From Priapulus caudatus (taxonomy: Eukaryota > Priapulida > Priapulimorpha > Priapulimorphida > Priapulidae), in the NCBI RefSeq assembly GCF_000485595.1, contig NW_014577679.1:100406-147408 (forward strand): DNA of 47,003 bases, in the 5' to 3' direction. The position numbers were made by a program, and so were the translations under genes. Positions within the stretch are counted from its first letter, which is position 1. Each line of letters starts with the position of its first letter. Under the pieces are notes generated by a model. That model was not told the origin of the DNA, did not search any database, and saw only the letters and a program-made list of their open reading frames with translations. Shown piece by piece: positions 33,191-45,803 of the stretch.

Positions 33191-36100
33191 CGACCTAACG
33201 TACGTACGTACGCGTACGTATGTATGATTATGTCTGTATGTTATGTATCGCCCTATGGTGTCTTAATGTATGTATTTACTGATGTGTATTATGTATGTAT
33301 GGTATGTATGGGATAATGTATGTATGTATGTATGCTAGTCATGTAGTATGGCCCCATCAGCAATGCGTACGGTCCTGTACGTCATGTTAGGTATCATAAT
33401 GTTATTAAAACCGATTTTCAAGGCCGCACAGCTGGTGCGTTTGAAGAGAACCATGCAGCATGCATCACACTCACTACGCCGTGCGTTTGTATGCTTGCGT
33501 CTCTTCCGGCGTATACGCTCTAGCGATTACTGTGGCGGAACGCGCTCGACGGAGCTGCTCTGGTTTGCTTGACGTTTGTCGCTATTCAGGAATCGATTCG
33601 ATTCGCGCCGCGGCTGCACGTTAATTATTTTGTTATTAGAGAGGTAAACGCCTGAGTAAACTTGAATAGACCGTCGCAGTTTATCAGATATTTGTGCGAT
33701 GGGTGTGGAAGAGACACCGTCCCGCAAGTCGCCAGCGGCCGTTCAAGATGTCTTCGGAGTACGTGCTGTCGATCGACGTTAGGTCTGTGCTGCGGAGTGC
33801 CGCTTGAAGTGCTTAGGGTGCATGCGATGATCGATCGATGAAGCGCTATCTCTATTGGAGCTCGGTCAATCTCTTAACGCTAGATTTTTGCGCAGCGGAT
33901 TCAGTGATTTTACGTGTAGGAAATAATCGCCTTTCTGTGGCGAGAACATGTATTTCTGCGTAATGGTTTCGTGATCAATAAATCCAAAGCTTCCGAGTGG
34001 CGCCAGGGGAAGAAACCGGTCCCGTCCTATATACTAATGCGTAATTGAAATCGCTTTGGCTGGGCTGTGTGCTTCGGACCGTGAATTACAGCAAACAAGC
34101 TATAGTGTGGCGCGCTGGTGGATTACCTGTAGAAAAACTCGCGCAAACCATTTTTGATTCGTCGGTTTTAAAGCCGAATGACGCATTCGGCTGATATCTA
34201 CACGCAAGTGAGTCACGTGCCGATGTTCGGCGGTGTGCGTGATGTTGCGTCGTGCGGGCAATCAGACTGTGGGCGTGGTGGCGTCGAGGGCAATTCAGTC
34301 ATGTCTGTGGTGTCGGTTGCGTGCGTGCGGCTCGCTGTGGTCCGTACCCTGCGTGCTGGCGCGCGCGTGCGTGTGGTGTCCGCGAGGCAAGGCCGGCGTC
34401 GTGGACGGTCGTCGATGATTGAATGATGGTGATGTGACTCAGCGCACGAAGGATGCGATGTGATAATGACAGGACGCCGACGATGATGATAGACAGCGCA
34501 ATAACCGGCGATTAATATCAGAGCAATGATCCGATAATAATCAATGATGATAAGAGGACTTATGGATGATTAAAAAAAATTGACAATTGACGAATATTTA
34601 CATGTGCGTAATGATGACGATTAAGATGAGACCATGATGACGCACGGAGCAGACAATGGTAAACCGGTCGATAGATTGACGACGCGGACACCGGCTCATG
34701 ATGCGACCGACCGACGACATCCGTGTGCATGATGCGCGACGACGAACAGAAACGGGCGATGACGAGCCGAGGATACGGAGACGGATAGCGTGAAAAGGAA
34801 CGACATTAGTGATGATGAAGCGGAGACTAATGCACTCTCACCTGCATCCCATTGTTCACACTAAAATTATTATGTCGCGATCCATTAGGGCACGTTATGT
34901 AGGTAGGAAGCCATTACTCGCCACACAGGCGTGTCCTGTGAAGCGCGCGTACGCAGTTTTTTTTTTTATCTTGCTACTACAGCGGCAATATATCAATTGT
35001 CGCCAACGCCCATTGGCCGGCCTGCTGGCTAGGCGCACTGACGTCGACAGCAGCGAGTCCGTACGCGCCGACTAGATGCACTGTGTGTTAGTACTTCACC
35101 AAGTGCGGGACATTATATATGTATGGTTTATGTCATCCTCGGTTGTCTCCGTGGCGTGGTTCGATCAGGTGCGTTTGTCTCATGATGGGCAGGGGTTTTC
35201 TTTTTACTTAATACAATAAGACTTCACATACATTAGTCATTATCGCGCCTGCGTTGCGCACGCAAGCGACGTCCAGGTTGGACACCTGCGCACGGCTCGT
35301 TCATTCCCTGCTTGTCTTGATGCCGTCTGGGTTTGTCTACCCTGCGCCTGCTGCCATCTCAGTCTGTCCTTCTGCTCCTGCCTGTCAGACGTATCTGTCT
35401 ATTCGTTTGTCTGGCCTGTCTGTCTGCCGCGAGGTCTTTGCAGCTAGGGCAGCTTCGGTCTGTGCTCCGTCGCTTTAAAAATGGCAGCACGGCGTGAGCG
35501 TCGTAATGCTCCTCTCTTAGGCAGCGAAATCAGGCGTTAGGCCAACAACGGCTCTTAGGGCATGTACTGAAAGCAAGTCTTCGATAAATGTCGGAGAGAG
35601 AGAGCGAGGGGCGGTAAGAGATGAGAGAAGAAAGAGATGAGAAGGCAAGAGAGTGAGGAGAGAGGAGAGAGAAGTGAAGAGAGCGCGAGACACGAGAACG
35701 ACAGAACGAGAGCGCGCCGCGAGAGAGAGTATGACGCGAAAGAAGCGTGAGAGAGAGAGAGAGAGAGAGGGGGACAGAGAGATAAGAGGACAGAGAAAAA
35801 TGAGAGAGAGAACGAGAGAGGGGCCTGATGTCAAAGCTATCTTCTTGCATCCGGGAGGTTCGCGTTTGGCTAACGTTTCCCTCGTTTATTTGGCGTTACT
35901 TAACAAGTGTGCGAGCTTATGCATCTCTGTATGCGTGATAAACATTCCGATACTCTGCCACATACGTAGTGAATATTGTTGGCCTCGCGCCAGCGAGCAT
36001 GGAAGCCATCGCTAGCATACAGCGACTGATCTTCGGACCATAGACGAATCAGGTATCCAGAACACAAGCCGCGCCTGCCGCGCACGCAACCAACGCATAT

Positions 36101-36693
36101 AATGCTAATAGTTCCCCTGCAATGCTTCTTTGTGAGATCCTCGTAACAACACTTTTGTATATACTATCAATGGCTACATATCCAACCAGCCAAATAATAT
36201 TCACGTGTAAAACTCAGGTAGAGGCTGTGCCGCCGATAAAGACTGTCGCACCAGTAGGCCTCTTCTTCAGCACATGTGTCGGCAACAATAACTGGCTACG
36301 CTTAGATTCGAACTCTCAGAGGCGTTCAAGCAGCCGTAACTATAGAACTATATAGTATGACCCGTATAGATAGGTACTAGTACTTATACTCGTACTAGTA
36401 TACTCGTTGAGTCAACGACTGATAGATTACCGCACCTCAGTCATTGCACCCTAATGTCAAGCGCATGCGAAATCTGCGGATCGGTGTGATAGATAGATCG
36501 GGTTGGTGAGAACATGCAGTGAGCCTATATCTGAAATTGACCTTAATCAAGAATCTTCTTCTATGTTAATGACTTTGCCATTGAAAAAAATTGTTGTTAT
36601 ATTTTTATCATTAAAAGTCGCGTACGATCCAACGGGACGTAATTTATGCTGTCTATTTACATTACCGGTGCTATCTCTACGTTGAGAAGATCC

Positions 36694-38365
36694 TTATAGT
36701 CAGCCTGGCTGTTCGGGCTATATAGGTGGTGTTTGGTGGCAGATGTTCCTTCTAAAAGTAGTGATTTTTGTACGCAGAGTAGTACCCCATACTATGTACG
36801 ATTTTAGCCCTATTGGCAAATCGCAAAATGTGCCGCCATCTGAGACTAAAGGAGTCCAGTGTACTACAGAAAGGCGAAAGGGCTAGTATGAATAAAATTA
36901 TATATTTTATGGGGTTTTCGGGGTCAAAGAATTGAGTTATGATGTTTCTTGACATCGATTGCAGGTTTTTTCGGGCCTGTTACATTTGCATTGGGTCAAA
37001 ATGCAACCAGTTGGCTGCATATCGCGGCAAATGCGGTGGAGATATTACTTAGATTTTCTTAATCTCTTTCTAATCTCCTTGGCGGGTGATAAGTTGGGTA
37101 TGAAACTTTTCAGGGTTATCATTATTCTAACTGCACAGCATAACACATACTGAATACATCTATCGTAAGGACTAATAAAAAGAAATAATTTAAGTACCCA
37201 AAATATTCTTGTAACGGTTTTTCATTCTACGGCGCTCAAACAGTGGTGGACAAATGTGGACATGCTTCAACATAGAATTAAATTCTGCTATGATTTGCTA
37301 TTCCATATAGCTATCATGCTAGTTCCTCAAATGGAACGTTAGGTAACATCGTTACAGTTACATGCAGTTGGTGTTTAAATAAAGAACAGTACAACGGCAA
37401 GGTAGGCTTGGTCCGCATGTTGAATGCTTATGGGTTCAAAGTGATTTACTAGTCATTGGTTTCGTCGTCGGCAGTTACTATAATCAGTAAGTTCAACTGG
37501 CGCACAACAGTGGCTCTCGGATATAATGTATGGCCGTGCCCATACATTTTAAGCATTAAGTCAACTCTAGTCGTTGCTGTCACGACTTGTTGCTACATCC
37601 CGCTGTCGCATTTGCGAGTACGTCACACTACACCCGGGCGCGCTTGCACTTGCAACCTTCCTGTGCATGCATTGAGGCAGCTGCGTGCAGCAGCAGGGGC
37701 ATGCTTCTGAAGCGTCACGGATGTGTAGTCCATGAGCGGCTGCCAGGCACCTCGTACCATCTTTTGCAGCCGCCACTCACTGAGTCCGGAATTCGTTGCG
37801 CACTTGTGGTAAGACTGATTCGAGTAGAAGCTCGGCCGTGATAGTAGCGCTCGTTTGAGTATCTGGAACAGTGCTGCTGTGTGTTAGGTGGGGAGGTCTC
37901 CAACATTCTGCTGTCCAGTGGTGAATAGGCGATGCCGCGGCCTCGTTGACAACCATCTGCACGCCCAGTTCTCGGTTCATTGCTGTACATGAGAACAACT
38001 AGCGCCATTCGATTCCGCTACATATGTATCGACTCGAGAGTGAAGACATCAGGGTTTCGCGTGAGGGCACCAATTGTTCCGGTTAACCTGGTAAGCTAGC
38101 CATGCTGCCAGGCAGTCTTACTTTTCCACAACCAAAAAAACTAAGTGATGTTGTATCGCACCCGTCTAAGCTGGAAGAGGGGTAAGTGCGAAAGCGATTT
38201 GAAGACCAGCTTGTCGAAGGATGACATTGACGGTTGTCACGGTAAATGTTTGGCCGCTACCCGCTGAGGCCTACCCAGAGCTCCGATAGGCCGAGATTCT
38301 CAAAAAATCGACTCAAAACACAACATCGCTATCCACGGTTCGATCTAGGCTGTTTTGTATCCATC
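36694..38365 (-). mobile_element. left (inverted) arm A'1 of a head-to-head repeat element
   Basis: Reverse complement of the arm that begins at about 38361. It contains a frameshifted gene copy (37567-38365) and its 3' flank with GGCTATATAGG and CTTCTAAAAGTA. Unlike the right arms it lacks the GGGCGCC-CTTCTT-GGCGCCC hairpin: the flank passes straight from the GGCGGC motif into ATCGTA-type sequence. Confidence 0.75.
37567..38365 (-). pseudogene. TGCDT / Cys-rich repeat-family gene, copy A'1 (frameshifted)
   Basis: A multi-copy family I recognise from invertebrate genomes but for which I know no experimental function. On the - strand the copy reads, through several frames, from a DSDVVVLA-type motif near 38330, through TGCDT, a W-rich block, and to a stop at 37569-37567 after a Cys-rich tail. 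It is the most damaged of the four copies, with many single-base indels. The DxDxxVL plus LTGCD spacing recalls PIN/FEN-like nucleases (TDxDxxVL and LxGCDY); that link is inference. No start codon is present. Confidence 0.6.
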
Positions 38366-39000
38366 TTGTACCAAGGCTTGGTCCTTCAAAATCCTTCGCA
38401 TGGACCCCTTCGTTCGCGAGAGCCAACCGGTGCGCTACAAATCACAGTTGTTTGGTTCGTGGAAAGAAGACTGCGCCTCGGGCAGCATGGCCAGCCCTTA
38501 CCAAGTTAACCGTACACATTGGTGACCCTCACGCGAAACCCTGAGTCTTACTCTCGAGTGATACAATGACGGATCGAAATGCCTAGTTGTTTCTCATGTA
38601 CAGACAGAGGATGGGTTGCAGATGGTTCACGAGGCCCGGCATCGGCCTATTCAGCCACTGAACAGAAATGTTGGAGAATCCTCCACTTACACAAGCAACA
38701 GCTGTTCCAGCATGTCAATCCGAGCGGCTACTTCAGGCCGCTCTACTGAATCCGTCTACCACAGTGCAGCAACGAATTCCCGACTTTAGTGATTGGGGCT
38801 GGCAAAAAGATGGCAAGGGTGCCTGGCAGCCGCTATGGACTACACTCCGTGACGCTTCAGAAGCATGCACCCTTCTGCTGCACTGCAGCTGCCTCAAGTC
38901 ATGCACAGGAAGGTGCAAGTGCAATCGCGCCGGTGTCAGGTTCACGATGCTCTGCAAATGCGAGAGCGGATGTAGCAACAACGTTGACAGCAACGACTAG
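38361..39000 (+). pseudogene. TGCDT / Cys-rich repeat-family gene, copy A1 (5'-truncated, frameshifted)
   Basis: Head-to-head with A'1; homology to the family starts at CCATCTTGTACC (38361), so the DSDVVVLA part is missing. The 3' half is open from 38668 to the TAG at 38998-39000. It includes ENPPLTQATAVPACQ, then SDWGWQKDGKGAWQPLWTTL in the adjoining frame, and the Cys tail CSCLKSCTGRCKC followed by CKCESGC. A CxC, CxxxC, CxC pattern like this occurs in CXC-type zinc-binding domains. The ending NNVDSND-stop is shared by all copies. Upstream frames are broken by indels. Confidence 0.65.
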
Positions 39001-39017
39001 GGGGACTTAATGCTAAA

Positions 39018-39040
39018 ATGTATGGGCACAGGCCATACAT
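39018..39040. other. hairpin ATGTATGG-GCACAGG-CCATACAT after the A1 stop
   Basis: A perfect 8-bp stem 18 bp past the stop codon. It is conserved in A2 (45820-45842) and A'2 (about 44364-44386), and nearly so in A'1 (about 37526-37547). Retention in noisy copies suggests it was part of the ancestral element. Confidence 0.6.
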
Positions 39041-39711
39041 ATATCGAGAGCACTGTTGTGCCCAGTCGAAATTACTGATTATATAACTAGACACAAACCA
39101 TGACAGTCATTACTTCTAACCAAAGATTCCATATCGGAAAGCCTGCCTTGCCTGTTGTATTTGTCTCTTTATACACAACTGTGTAACTGTAACTATGTTA
39201 ACTTAACATACATGTAGGAATAGATGACTAATATGGAATAGACAAATCAAGCAAATTATAATTCTTGTTGAAGCCATGTCCACCATTGTCCATCATGTTT
39301 GAGCTCCGTAGAATAAAAATTTACAAGAATATTTGGTACTTAAATTCTTCCTTTTATTATTTCCTTACGATAATGTATGTCAGTATGTTTATGTGTGCAT
39401 GTTAATAATTGATAACCCTCAAGTTAGTTTCATCCCAACATTACATCCCCCCAAAGATAGAAAGAGATTAGAAAATCTAAGCATACACATCACAGCATTT
39501 TCCCGTATGGCAGCCATATTGGATTTGACCATTGTAACAGCCCAAAGAAACCTCAAATCGATGTAAGAACATCATAATCAGATTCTCTGACCCCGAAAAC
39601 CCCATAAATATATAAACTTTTATCATACTAGCCCTTTCCCTTTTGGAACTACACTTGATCTTTAGCTCAGATGGCGGCCATCTTGGATTTGCCCAATATG
39701 GCGGCCCCAGG

Positions 39712-39731
39712 GGGCGCCCTTCTTGGCGCCC
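39712..39731. other. GGGCGCC-CTTCTT-GGCGCCC hairpin, right arms only
   Basis: A 7-bp GC stem with a 6-base loop; in A2 at 46504-46522 the stem is one base shorter. It is absent from A'1 and A'2, where about 40 bp are missing at this point. Confidence 0.7.
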
Positions 39732-40551
39732 GGCAGAAATCGTAATAGTATGGTATAAGCTACCTCTGGACCAAATTTAGTACTTTTAGAAGAGTCTGCA
39801 CCAAACAACCCCTATATAGCCCTAACAGCCCTGACTATTAAGGATACTCTCCACGTTGCGCAAGGGTATTGCTCTCGTGAAGATTAAACGTTTATTGGCG
39901 AATTAATCAAATCAATCACTTGTTTTATTTATAGAGGAGATATATCTCTATGCTCAAGCCAAAAAATTTCATGAAATTTCCAGCCCCTAATTATGTTACC
40001 ACACAAATTTTGAATTTTTATGTAAAAATGGTATTTTGGATATTTCTCAACTACCAGAAGGAGTGAAGATACAAAATTTTTGCCACATGTTAAGCACAAT
40101 ATGGACCAAAACAATCCGTCAGGATTTTTCTTTAATTTACATATTTACCGAGAAAACTCGAAAAAACTGCTTAAAAATCAAGTTATGTGTAAAAATAGAA
40201 AATTTTAGCGAATAAAGAGGCATAACTAATAAAGTAAGGCACTTAATAACAATCCCTGACGGGCTTTTTTACCACAAAATGTTACCATTAAAACGAGTGT
40301 AAAATTAAATTAATCCGAGTTGTAATCACAGAGAAATATCCATTTATACATCGGCTACTATGTCAGAAATCGAAACGGGGAAATTAATCAGCGTTTTTCT
40401 ATTTTTCACAATGAGTGACCGCCTGTGTGTAAAATGGGTGAACGTATGTGATATATCTATTGTTAGTACTTACTGCGACATATCCATGACTAACTGACAC
40501 CACTAAATTGGTAAAATGTTCCATGCACCTTGAGAAATTGTAAGAAATTAC

Positions 40552-40675
40552 GATGTATGTATGTATGTATGTATGTGTGTATGTATGTATGTATGTATGT
40601 ATGTATGTATGTATGTATGTATGTATGCATGTATGTATGCACATCACATACGTACGTACGTACGTATGTATGTAT
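40552..40675. repeat. (GTAT)n microsatellite at the E1/E2 boundary
   Basis: About 28 GTAT units with GCAT and ACGT interruptions; a shorter, noisier version at 33195-33345 opens E1. The tandem junction therefore falls in a simple repeat. Confidence 0.9.
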
Positions 40676-43587
40676 CAATTTATTAAACAGATTATTCAAG
40701 CCGCACAGCTGGTGCGATTGAAGAGAACCATGCATGCATGCACTCCACTCACCGCGTGCGTGTATGCTGCGTCTCTTCCCGCGGTTATACTATGCGATTA
40801 CTGTGGCGTGGAACGCGCGACGGGGCTGCTCTGTTTGCTTGAGTTTGTCGCTATTAGGAATCGATTCGATTCGCCGCGGCGCACGTAATGTATTTTTTAT
40901 TACGGAGGTAAACGCCGAGTAATTGAATAACGCGCGTTCAGATTTGTGCGATGGAGTGTGGAAGAGACACGCCCGCAAGTCAGGCGCGTTCAAATGTCTT
41001 CGGATAATGTTTCTATTTAGTCTGCCCGGAGGCGCTTTGATTAGGTGCATGCGCGAGATCGATCGATGAAGCGCTATCCATGACTCGTCATCTTTTACGC
41101 TAGATTTTTGCAAGCGGCAGATTTAATTAGAAATAAACGCCTTTCTGTGGCGAGACAATTTCGCGTAATGTTTCGTGATCATAAATCCAAAGCTTCGCGG
41201 AGTGCGGCAGGGAAAGAACCTCCGCCTATATACTAATGCGTAATGAAATCCTTTGCTGTGTGATTCGGGACCGGTGAATTACAGCAAACACACTATAGTG
41301 TGCGCGCGTGTATAAACATGTGAAAAACGCGCGCAAAATATTTTTGATTCGTCGGTTTTAAGCCGATGACGCATTCGGCTGATAATTACCGCAGGAGTCA
41401 CGTGTACCGATGTGTGCGTGTGCGTGTGTGCGTGCGTGCGTGCATGACTGTGCGCGTGTGCGTGAGGGCATGCATTCATGTCTGTGTGTGCGTATGCGTG
41501 CGTGCGCGCGCTTGTGTACGTACATGCGTGCGTGCGCGCGCGTGCGTGTGTGTCCGCGAGGCACGGCGACGTGGACGGCGTCGATGATGATGATGGTGAT
41601 GACTAGGACGACGATGACGATGTCGATAATGACGACGCCGACGATGATGAAGACAGCGACAATAACGGCGATTAATGATAACAATGATGATAATAAAAAT
41701 GATGATAATAAAAATGATGATAATAAAAATGACAATGACAATATTAATGCTAATGATGACGATTAAGATGACGATGATGACGACGCCGACAACGGTCATG
41801 ATGACGACGCCGACAACGGTCATGATGACGACGACGACAACGGTCATGATGGCGACGACGACAAACGGCGATGACGACGAGGATACGGAGATGGATCACG
41901 TGAAGAAGGAAGACATTAGTGATGATGAAAATGGAACTAATGCACTCTCACATGCATACATGTATCACAAAAATTATTATTCGCGATCCATTAGGCACGA
42001 TGTAGAAGCCATTACGTCGCCACAGCGTGTCTGTGAGCGGGCGACAGTTTTTTTTTATCTTCTACTACACAATATCAATTTCGCAAACGCCGGCTAGCTG
42101 GCTAGCTCATGACGTCGACAGCAGCGAGTCCGACGTCGCCGACTAGATGCACTGTGTAACTTACCAGTCGGACATTATATAATGGTTTACTGTCATCCTC
42201 TCCTCCTGCGTGGTCGATCAGGCGTTGTCTCATGAGGCAGGGTTTTATTTTTTACTTTAATACTAAACTCAAATACATTAGTCAATTATGCGCCTGCGTG
42301 CGCAGCGCAAGCGACGTCAGTTGCACACGCGCACTCGTTCATCTGCTTGTCTGACTGTCTGTTTGTCTATCTGCCTGCCTGCCTCTCAGTCTGTCTATCT
42401 GCCTGCCTGCCTGTCAGTCTGTCTATCTGTTTGTCTGCCTGTCTGTCTGCCCAGAGGTCTTTGCACGTAGGGCAGCTCGGCTGTGCTCGTGCTTAAAAAT
42501 GGCAGCAACGCGTGAGCGTTAATGCATCTCTCTTGCACGAAATCGCGTTAGGAGAACAGCGGGCTTTTAGGGCAGTACGAAAGAGAGTTCGTATATGTGC
42601 GAGAGAAAGAGAGAGGGGGAGGAAGAGAGAGAGAGAGAAAGAGAGAGAGGGCAAGAGAGTGGGAGAGAGAGAGAGAGTGGAAGAGAGCGCGAGACAGAGA
42701 AAGAAAGAACGAGAGCGAGCGCGAGAGAGAGAGAGCGAAAGAACGTGAGAGAGAGAGAGAGAGAGGGGAAGAGAGTAAGAGAAAAAAAATAGAGAGAGAA
42801 CGAGAGAGGGGCTGATGTAAAAAGGATCATCTTGGCTCCGGGAGGCGTTTGGCTAACGTTTCCCTCGTTTATTTGGCGTTACTTAACAAGTGTGACACAT
42901 TAGTACATCTTGTTACGGAATACATCCGATATGGATGTGCGCTCATACGTGCGTGCAAGATTGTTGGCCTCGCGCCAGGGAGATGAAGCCATCGCTACAT
43001 ACACAGCTGATTTGGACATACACGAATCGGTATCAGAGACACACGCGCGCGCGCACGAACACGCAACCATAATGTAATAGTTCACTGCATGCTTCTTTGT
43101 GTAGCATCCTCGTAACAAAACTTTTTTATATATACAATGGCAACATCCAACCAGCAAACTAAATCCACGTGGGAAAACTCAGTAGAGCTGTGCCCCATAA
43201 AGACTGTCCAGGCCTCTTCTTCACACATGTGCGCAACAATAACGTGGCTACGATTAGATTCGAACTCCAGAGCGTTCAGCTCGATACTATAGACTATATA
43301 GTATACTCGTATAGTATAGTACTAGTACTAGTACTCGTACTAGTATACTCGTATACTAACGACTATAGATTACCCTCTCATCACCTATGTCAAATGCGAA
43401 ATCCGCGGGATGGTGTGATAGATTAGATGGATTGGTGAGACAGCAGTGAGCCTAGTATCTTAAATTGACTACGTCACGAATTTTCTATAGTGTATATTTG
43501 CAAAAAAAATTGTTGTTATTTTTTACATTAAAAGTAAGTACTAACGGGACTAAATTTATCGTCAAATTCTTACCTGCTAATTAAGTT

Positions 43588-45170
43588 GGAGAGTATCCTT
43601 AATAGTCAGGGCTGTTAGGGCTATATAGGGGTTGTTTGGTGCAGATTCTTCTAAAAGTACTAATTTTGGACCAGAGGTAGCTTATACCATACTATTACGA
43701 TTTTACGTATTGGGCAAATCCAAAATGGCCGCCATCTGAGCTAAAGATCAAGTGTAGTTCCAAAAGGGAAAGGGCTAGTATGATAAAAGTTTATATATTT
43801 ATGGGGTTTTCGGGGTCAGAGAATCTGATTATGATGTTCTTACATCGATTTGAGGTTTCATTGCGGGCTGTTACAATGGTCAAATCCAATATGGCTGCCA
43901 TACGGGCAAATGCTGTGATGTGTTATACTTAGATTTTCTAATCTCTTTCTATCTTGGGGGGGTGTAATGTGGTGAAACTAATTTGAGGGTTATCAATTAT
44001 TAACATGCACACATAAACATACTGACATACATTATCGTAAGGAAATAATAAAAGAAATAATTTAAGTACCAAATATTCTTGTAAATTTTTATTCTACGGA
44101 GCTCAAACATGGTGGACAATGGTGGACATGGCTTCAACAAGAATTATAATTTGCTTGATTTGTCTATTCCATATTAGTCATCTATTCCTAAATGTATGTT
44201 AGGTTAACATAGTTACAGTTACACAGTTGTGTATAAAGAGACAAATACACAGGCAAGGTAGGCTTTCCGATGTGGAATCTTTGGTTAGAAGTGATTACTG
44301 TCATGGTTTGTGTCCAGTTATATAATCAGTAAGTTCAACTGGGCACAACAGTGCTCTCGATATATGTATGGCCTGTGCCCATACATTTTAGCATTAAGTC
44401 ACTCTAGTCGTTGCTGTCAACGTTGTTGCTACATCCGCTGTCGCATTTGCAGAGTATCGTGCACCTGACACCGGCGCGATTGCACTTGCACCTTCCTGTG
44501 CATGACTTGAGGCAGCTGCAGTGCGCAGAAGGGTGCATGCTTCTGAAGCGTCACGGAGTGTAGTCCATAGCGGCTGCCAGGCACCTGTACCATCTTTTGC
44601 CAGCCCCACTCACTGAAGTCGGGAATTCGTTGCGCACTGTGTAGACTGATTCCAGTAGAAGCTGGCCTGAAGTAGCGCTCGTTTGATATGCTGGAACAGT
44701 GCTGCTTGTGTAGGTGGGAGGTTCTCCAACATTCTCTTCCAGTGGTGAATAGGCGATGCCGGGCCTCGTTGACACCATCTGCACCACATTCCTTGCTGTA
44801 CATGAGAACAACTAGGCATTCGATCCGCTGCATATGTATCGACTCGAGAGTGAAGACATCAGGGTTTCGCGTGAGGGTCACCAATGTGTCGGTTAACTCT
44901 GTAAGCTAGCCCATGCTGCCCAGGCAGTCTTCTTCCACAACCAAAAAACTGTGATGTTGTATCGCACCCGGTTAAGCTGTGGAAGAGGGGTAGTGCAAAG
45001 GATTTTGAAGAACCAAGCTTGGTGAAGATGACATGGACGGAAATGTCACGGTAATGTTTGCCGCTACCGAGGCCTACCCAGAGCTCCGATAGGCCGAGAT
45101 TCTCAAAAAATCGGACTGCCAAAACAACAACATCGCTATCCACGGTTCGGATATAGGCTGTTTTGTATCC
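43588..45170 (-). mobile_element. left (inverted) arm A'2 of the head-to-head element
   Basis: Starts at AGAGTATCCTTAATAGTCAG, the complement of CTGACTATTAAGGATACTCT in the right arms, and ends at the head-to-head junction near 45170. It lacks the ~40 bp with the GGCGCC hairpin, as A'1 does. Otherwise a close reverse complement of 45170-46640. Confidence 0.8.
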
Positions 45171-45178
45171 ATCTTTAC
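44404..45178 (-). pseudogene. TGCDT / Cys-rich repeat-family gene, copy A'2 (most complete 5' part)
   Basis: On the - strand an open frame of 94 codons from 45143 gives DSDVVVLAVRFFENLGLSEL, then ALPLFHSLTGCDTTSQFFG (about 44985-44940). Coding resemblance extends a few codons further 5' (AYIRTV). After one or two frame changes come CLVVLMYS, a W-rich block and the Cys tail (HRKVQVQ region), ending with a TAG at 44406-44404. The DSDxxVLA plus LTGCDT pair resembles PIN/FEN-like metal-binding motifs; this is inference from motif shape. The frame changes could be assembly errors, so the copy could be intact in reality. Confidence 0.65.
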
Positions 45179-45803
45179 CAAGCTTGGTCCTTCAAAATCC
45201 TTCGCATGACCCCTCTTCCACAGCCTAACCGGGTGCGATACAACATCACAGTTTTTTGGTTGTGGAAAGAAGACTGCCTGGGCAGCATGGGCCAGCTTAC
45301 CAAAGTTAACCGACACATTGGTGACCCTCACGCGAAACCCTGATGTCTTCACTCTCGAGTCGATACATATGCAGCGGATCGAATGCCTAGTTGTTCTCAT
45401 GTACAGCAAGAGATGTGGTGCAGATGTGTGTCAACGAGGCCGGCATCGCCTATTCACCACTGGAAGCAGAATGTTGGAGAACCTCCCACTTACACAAGCA
45501 GCACTGTTCCAGCATGTCAAACGAGCGCTACTTCAGGCCAGCTCTACTGGAATCAGTCTACCACAGTGCAGCAACGAATTCCCGACTTCAGTGAGTGGGC
45601 TGCGCAAAAGATGGTACGGGTGCCTGGCAGCCGCTATGGACTACACTCCGTGACGCTTCAGAAGCATGCACCCTTCTGCTGCACTGCAGCTGGCCTCAAG
45701 TCATGCACAGGAAGTGCAAGTGCAATCGCGCCGGTGTCAGAGTTCACCGATGCTCTGCAAATGCGAGAGCGGATGTAGCAACAACGTTGACAGCAACGAC
45801 TAG
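45170..45803 (+). pseudogene. TGCDT / Cys-rich repeat-family gene, copy A2 (5'-truncated)
   Basis: Begins at the inversion junction, so the DSDVVVLA part is absent. The + strand reads, across three frames, LTGCDT-like (about 45217-45262), VTLTRNPDVFTLESIHMQ (45318 on), RMLENLPLTQAALFQHVKRA, GTGAWQPLWTTLRDASEACT (from about 45613) and the Cys-rich tail to the TAG at 45801-45803. The central block matches A1 closely. The frame breaks fall at homopolymers or single-base drops. Confidence 0.65.

Larger units (their letters stand above)
33195..40545. repeat. block E1, first copy of a ~7 kb tandemly doubled segment
   Basis: Collinear with 40552-47003. Both copies start at a (GTAT)n microsatellite; CCGCACAGCTGGTGCG follows at 33424 and 40701; then simple-sequence blocks in the same order: GT-rich (34200-34400 / 41405-41560), GATGAC-rich (34400-34800 / 41580-41890), CTGTC-rich (35330-35450 / 42335-42455), (GA)n (35590-35825 / 42598-42812), TAGTAC-rich (36370-36410 / 43290-43365). 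Then comes the inverted gene-family pair. E1 carries many extra single bases, so the offset falls from 7277 bp at the left to about 6784 bp at the right. The left ~3.4 kb has no gene I can recognise. Confidence 0.92.
38361..40545 (+). mobile_element. right arm A1 of the head-to-head element
   Basis: Contains the A1 gene copy, then about 1.5 kb of 3' flank. The first ~850 bp of that flank (to about 39850) is also in the left arm; the rest (39850-40545) has no counterpart there but recurs in A2. The flank holds two hairpins (39018-39040, 39712-39731) and GATGGCGGCCATCTTGGATT, present in both right arms and in mutated form in the left arms. I see no transposase or reverse transcriptase and no TIR beyond the inversion. 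Confidence 0.7.

Noticed and set aside
36300-36325. tRNA B-box-like GTTCGAATC on the - strand (also near 43260)
   Set aside because: No T-stem pairing, D arm or A box at the correct distance; not a tRNA or clear SINE.
36694-38365. The inverted pair as a pure missed-adapter read artefact
   Set aside because: Not accepted as the whole explanation because the left arms in both tandem copies lack the same hairpin segment and the right arm continues ~700 bp beyond the left arm's end.
39660-39680. TTAGCTCAGATGG as a tRNA A box
   Set aside because: The following sequence (CGGCCATCTTGG) does not form a D arm and no B box lies downstream.
41366-42097. Asp/Met/Ile-rich frames over the GAT/GAC tract
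   Set aside because: Trinucleotide-repeat translation; it is broken differently in E1 at 34400-34800.
42512-42815. Arg/Glu-rich open frames suggesting a coiled-coil protein
   Set aside because: Translations of (GA)n; the same artefact occurs at 13498-13821, 22004-22200 and 35590-35825.
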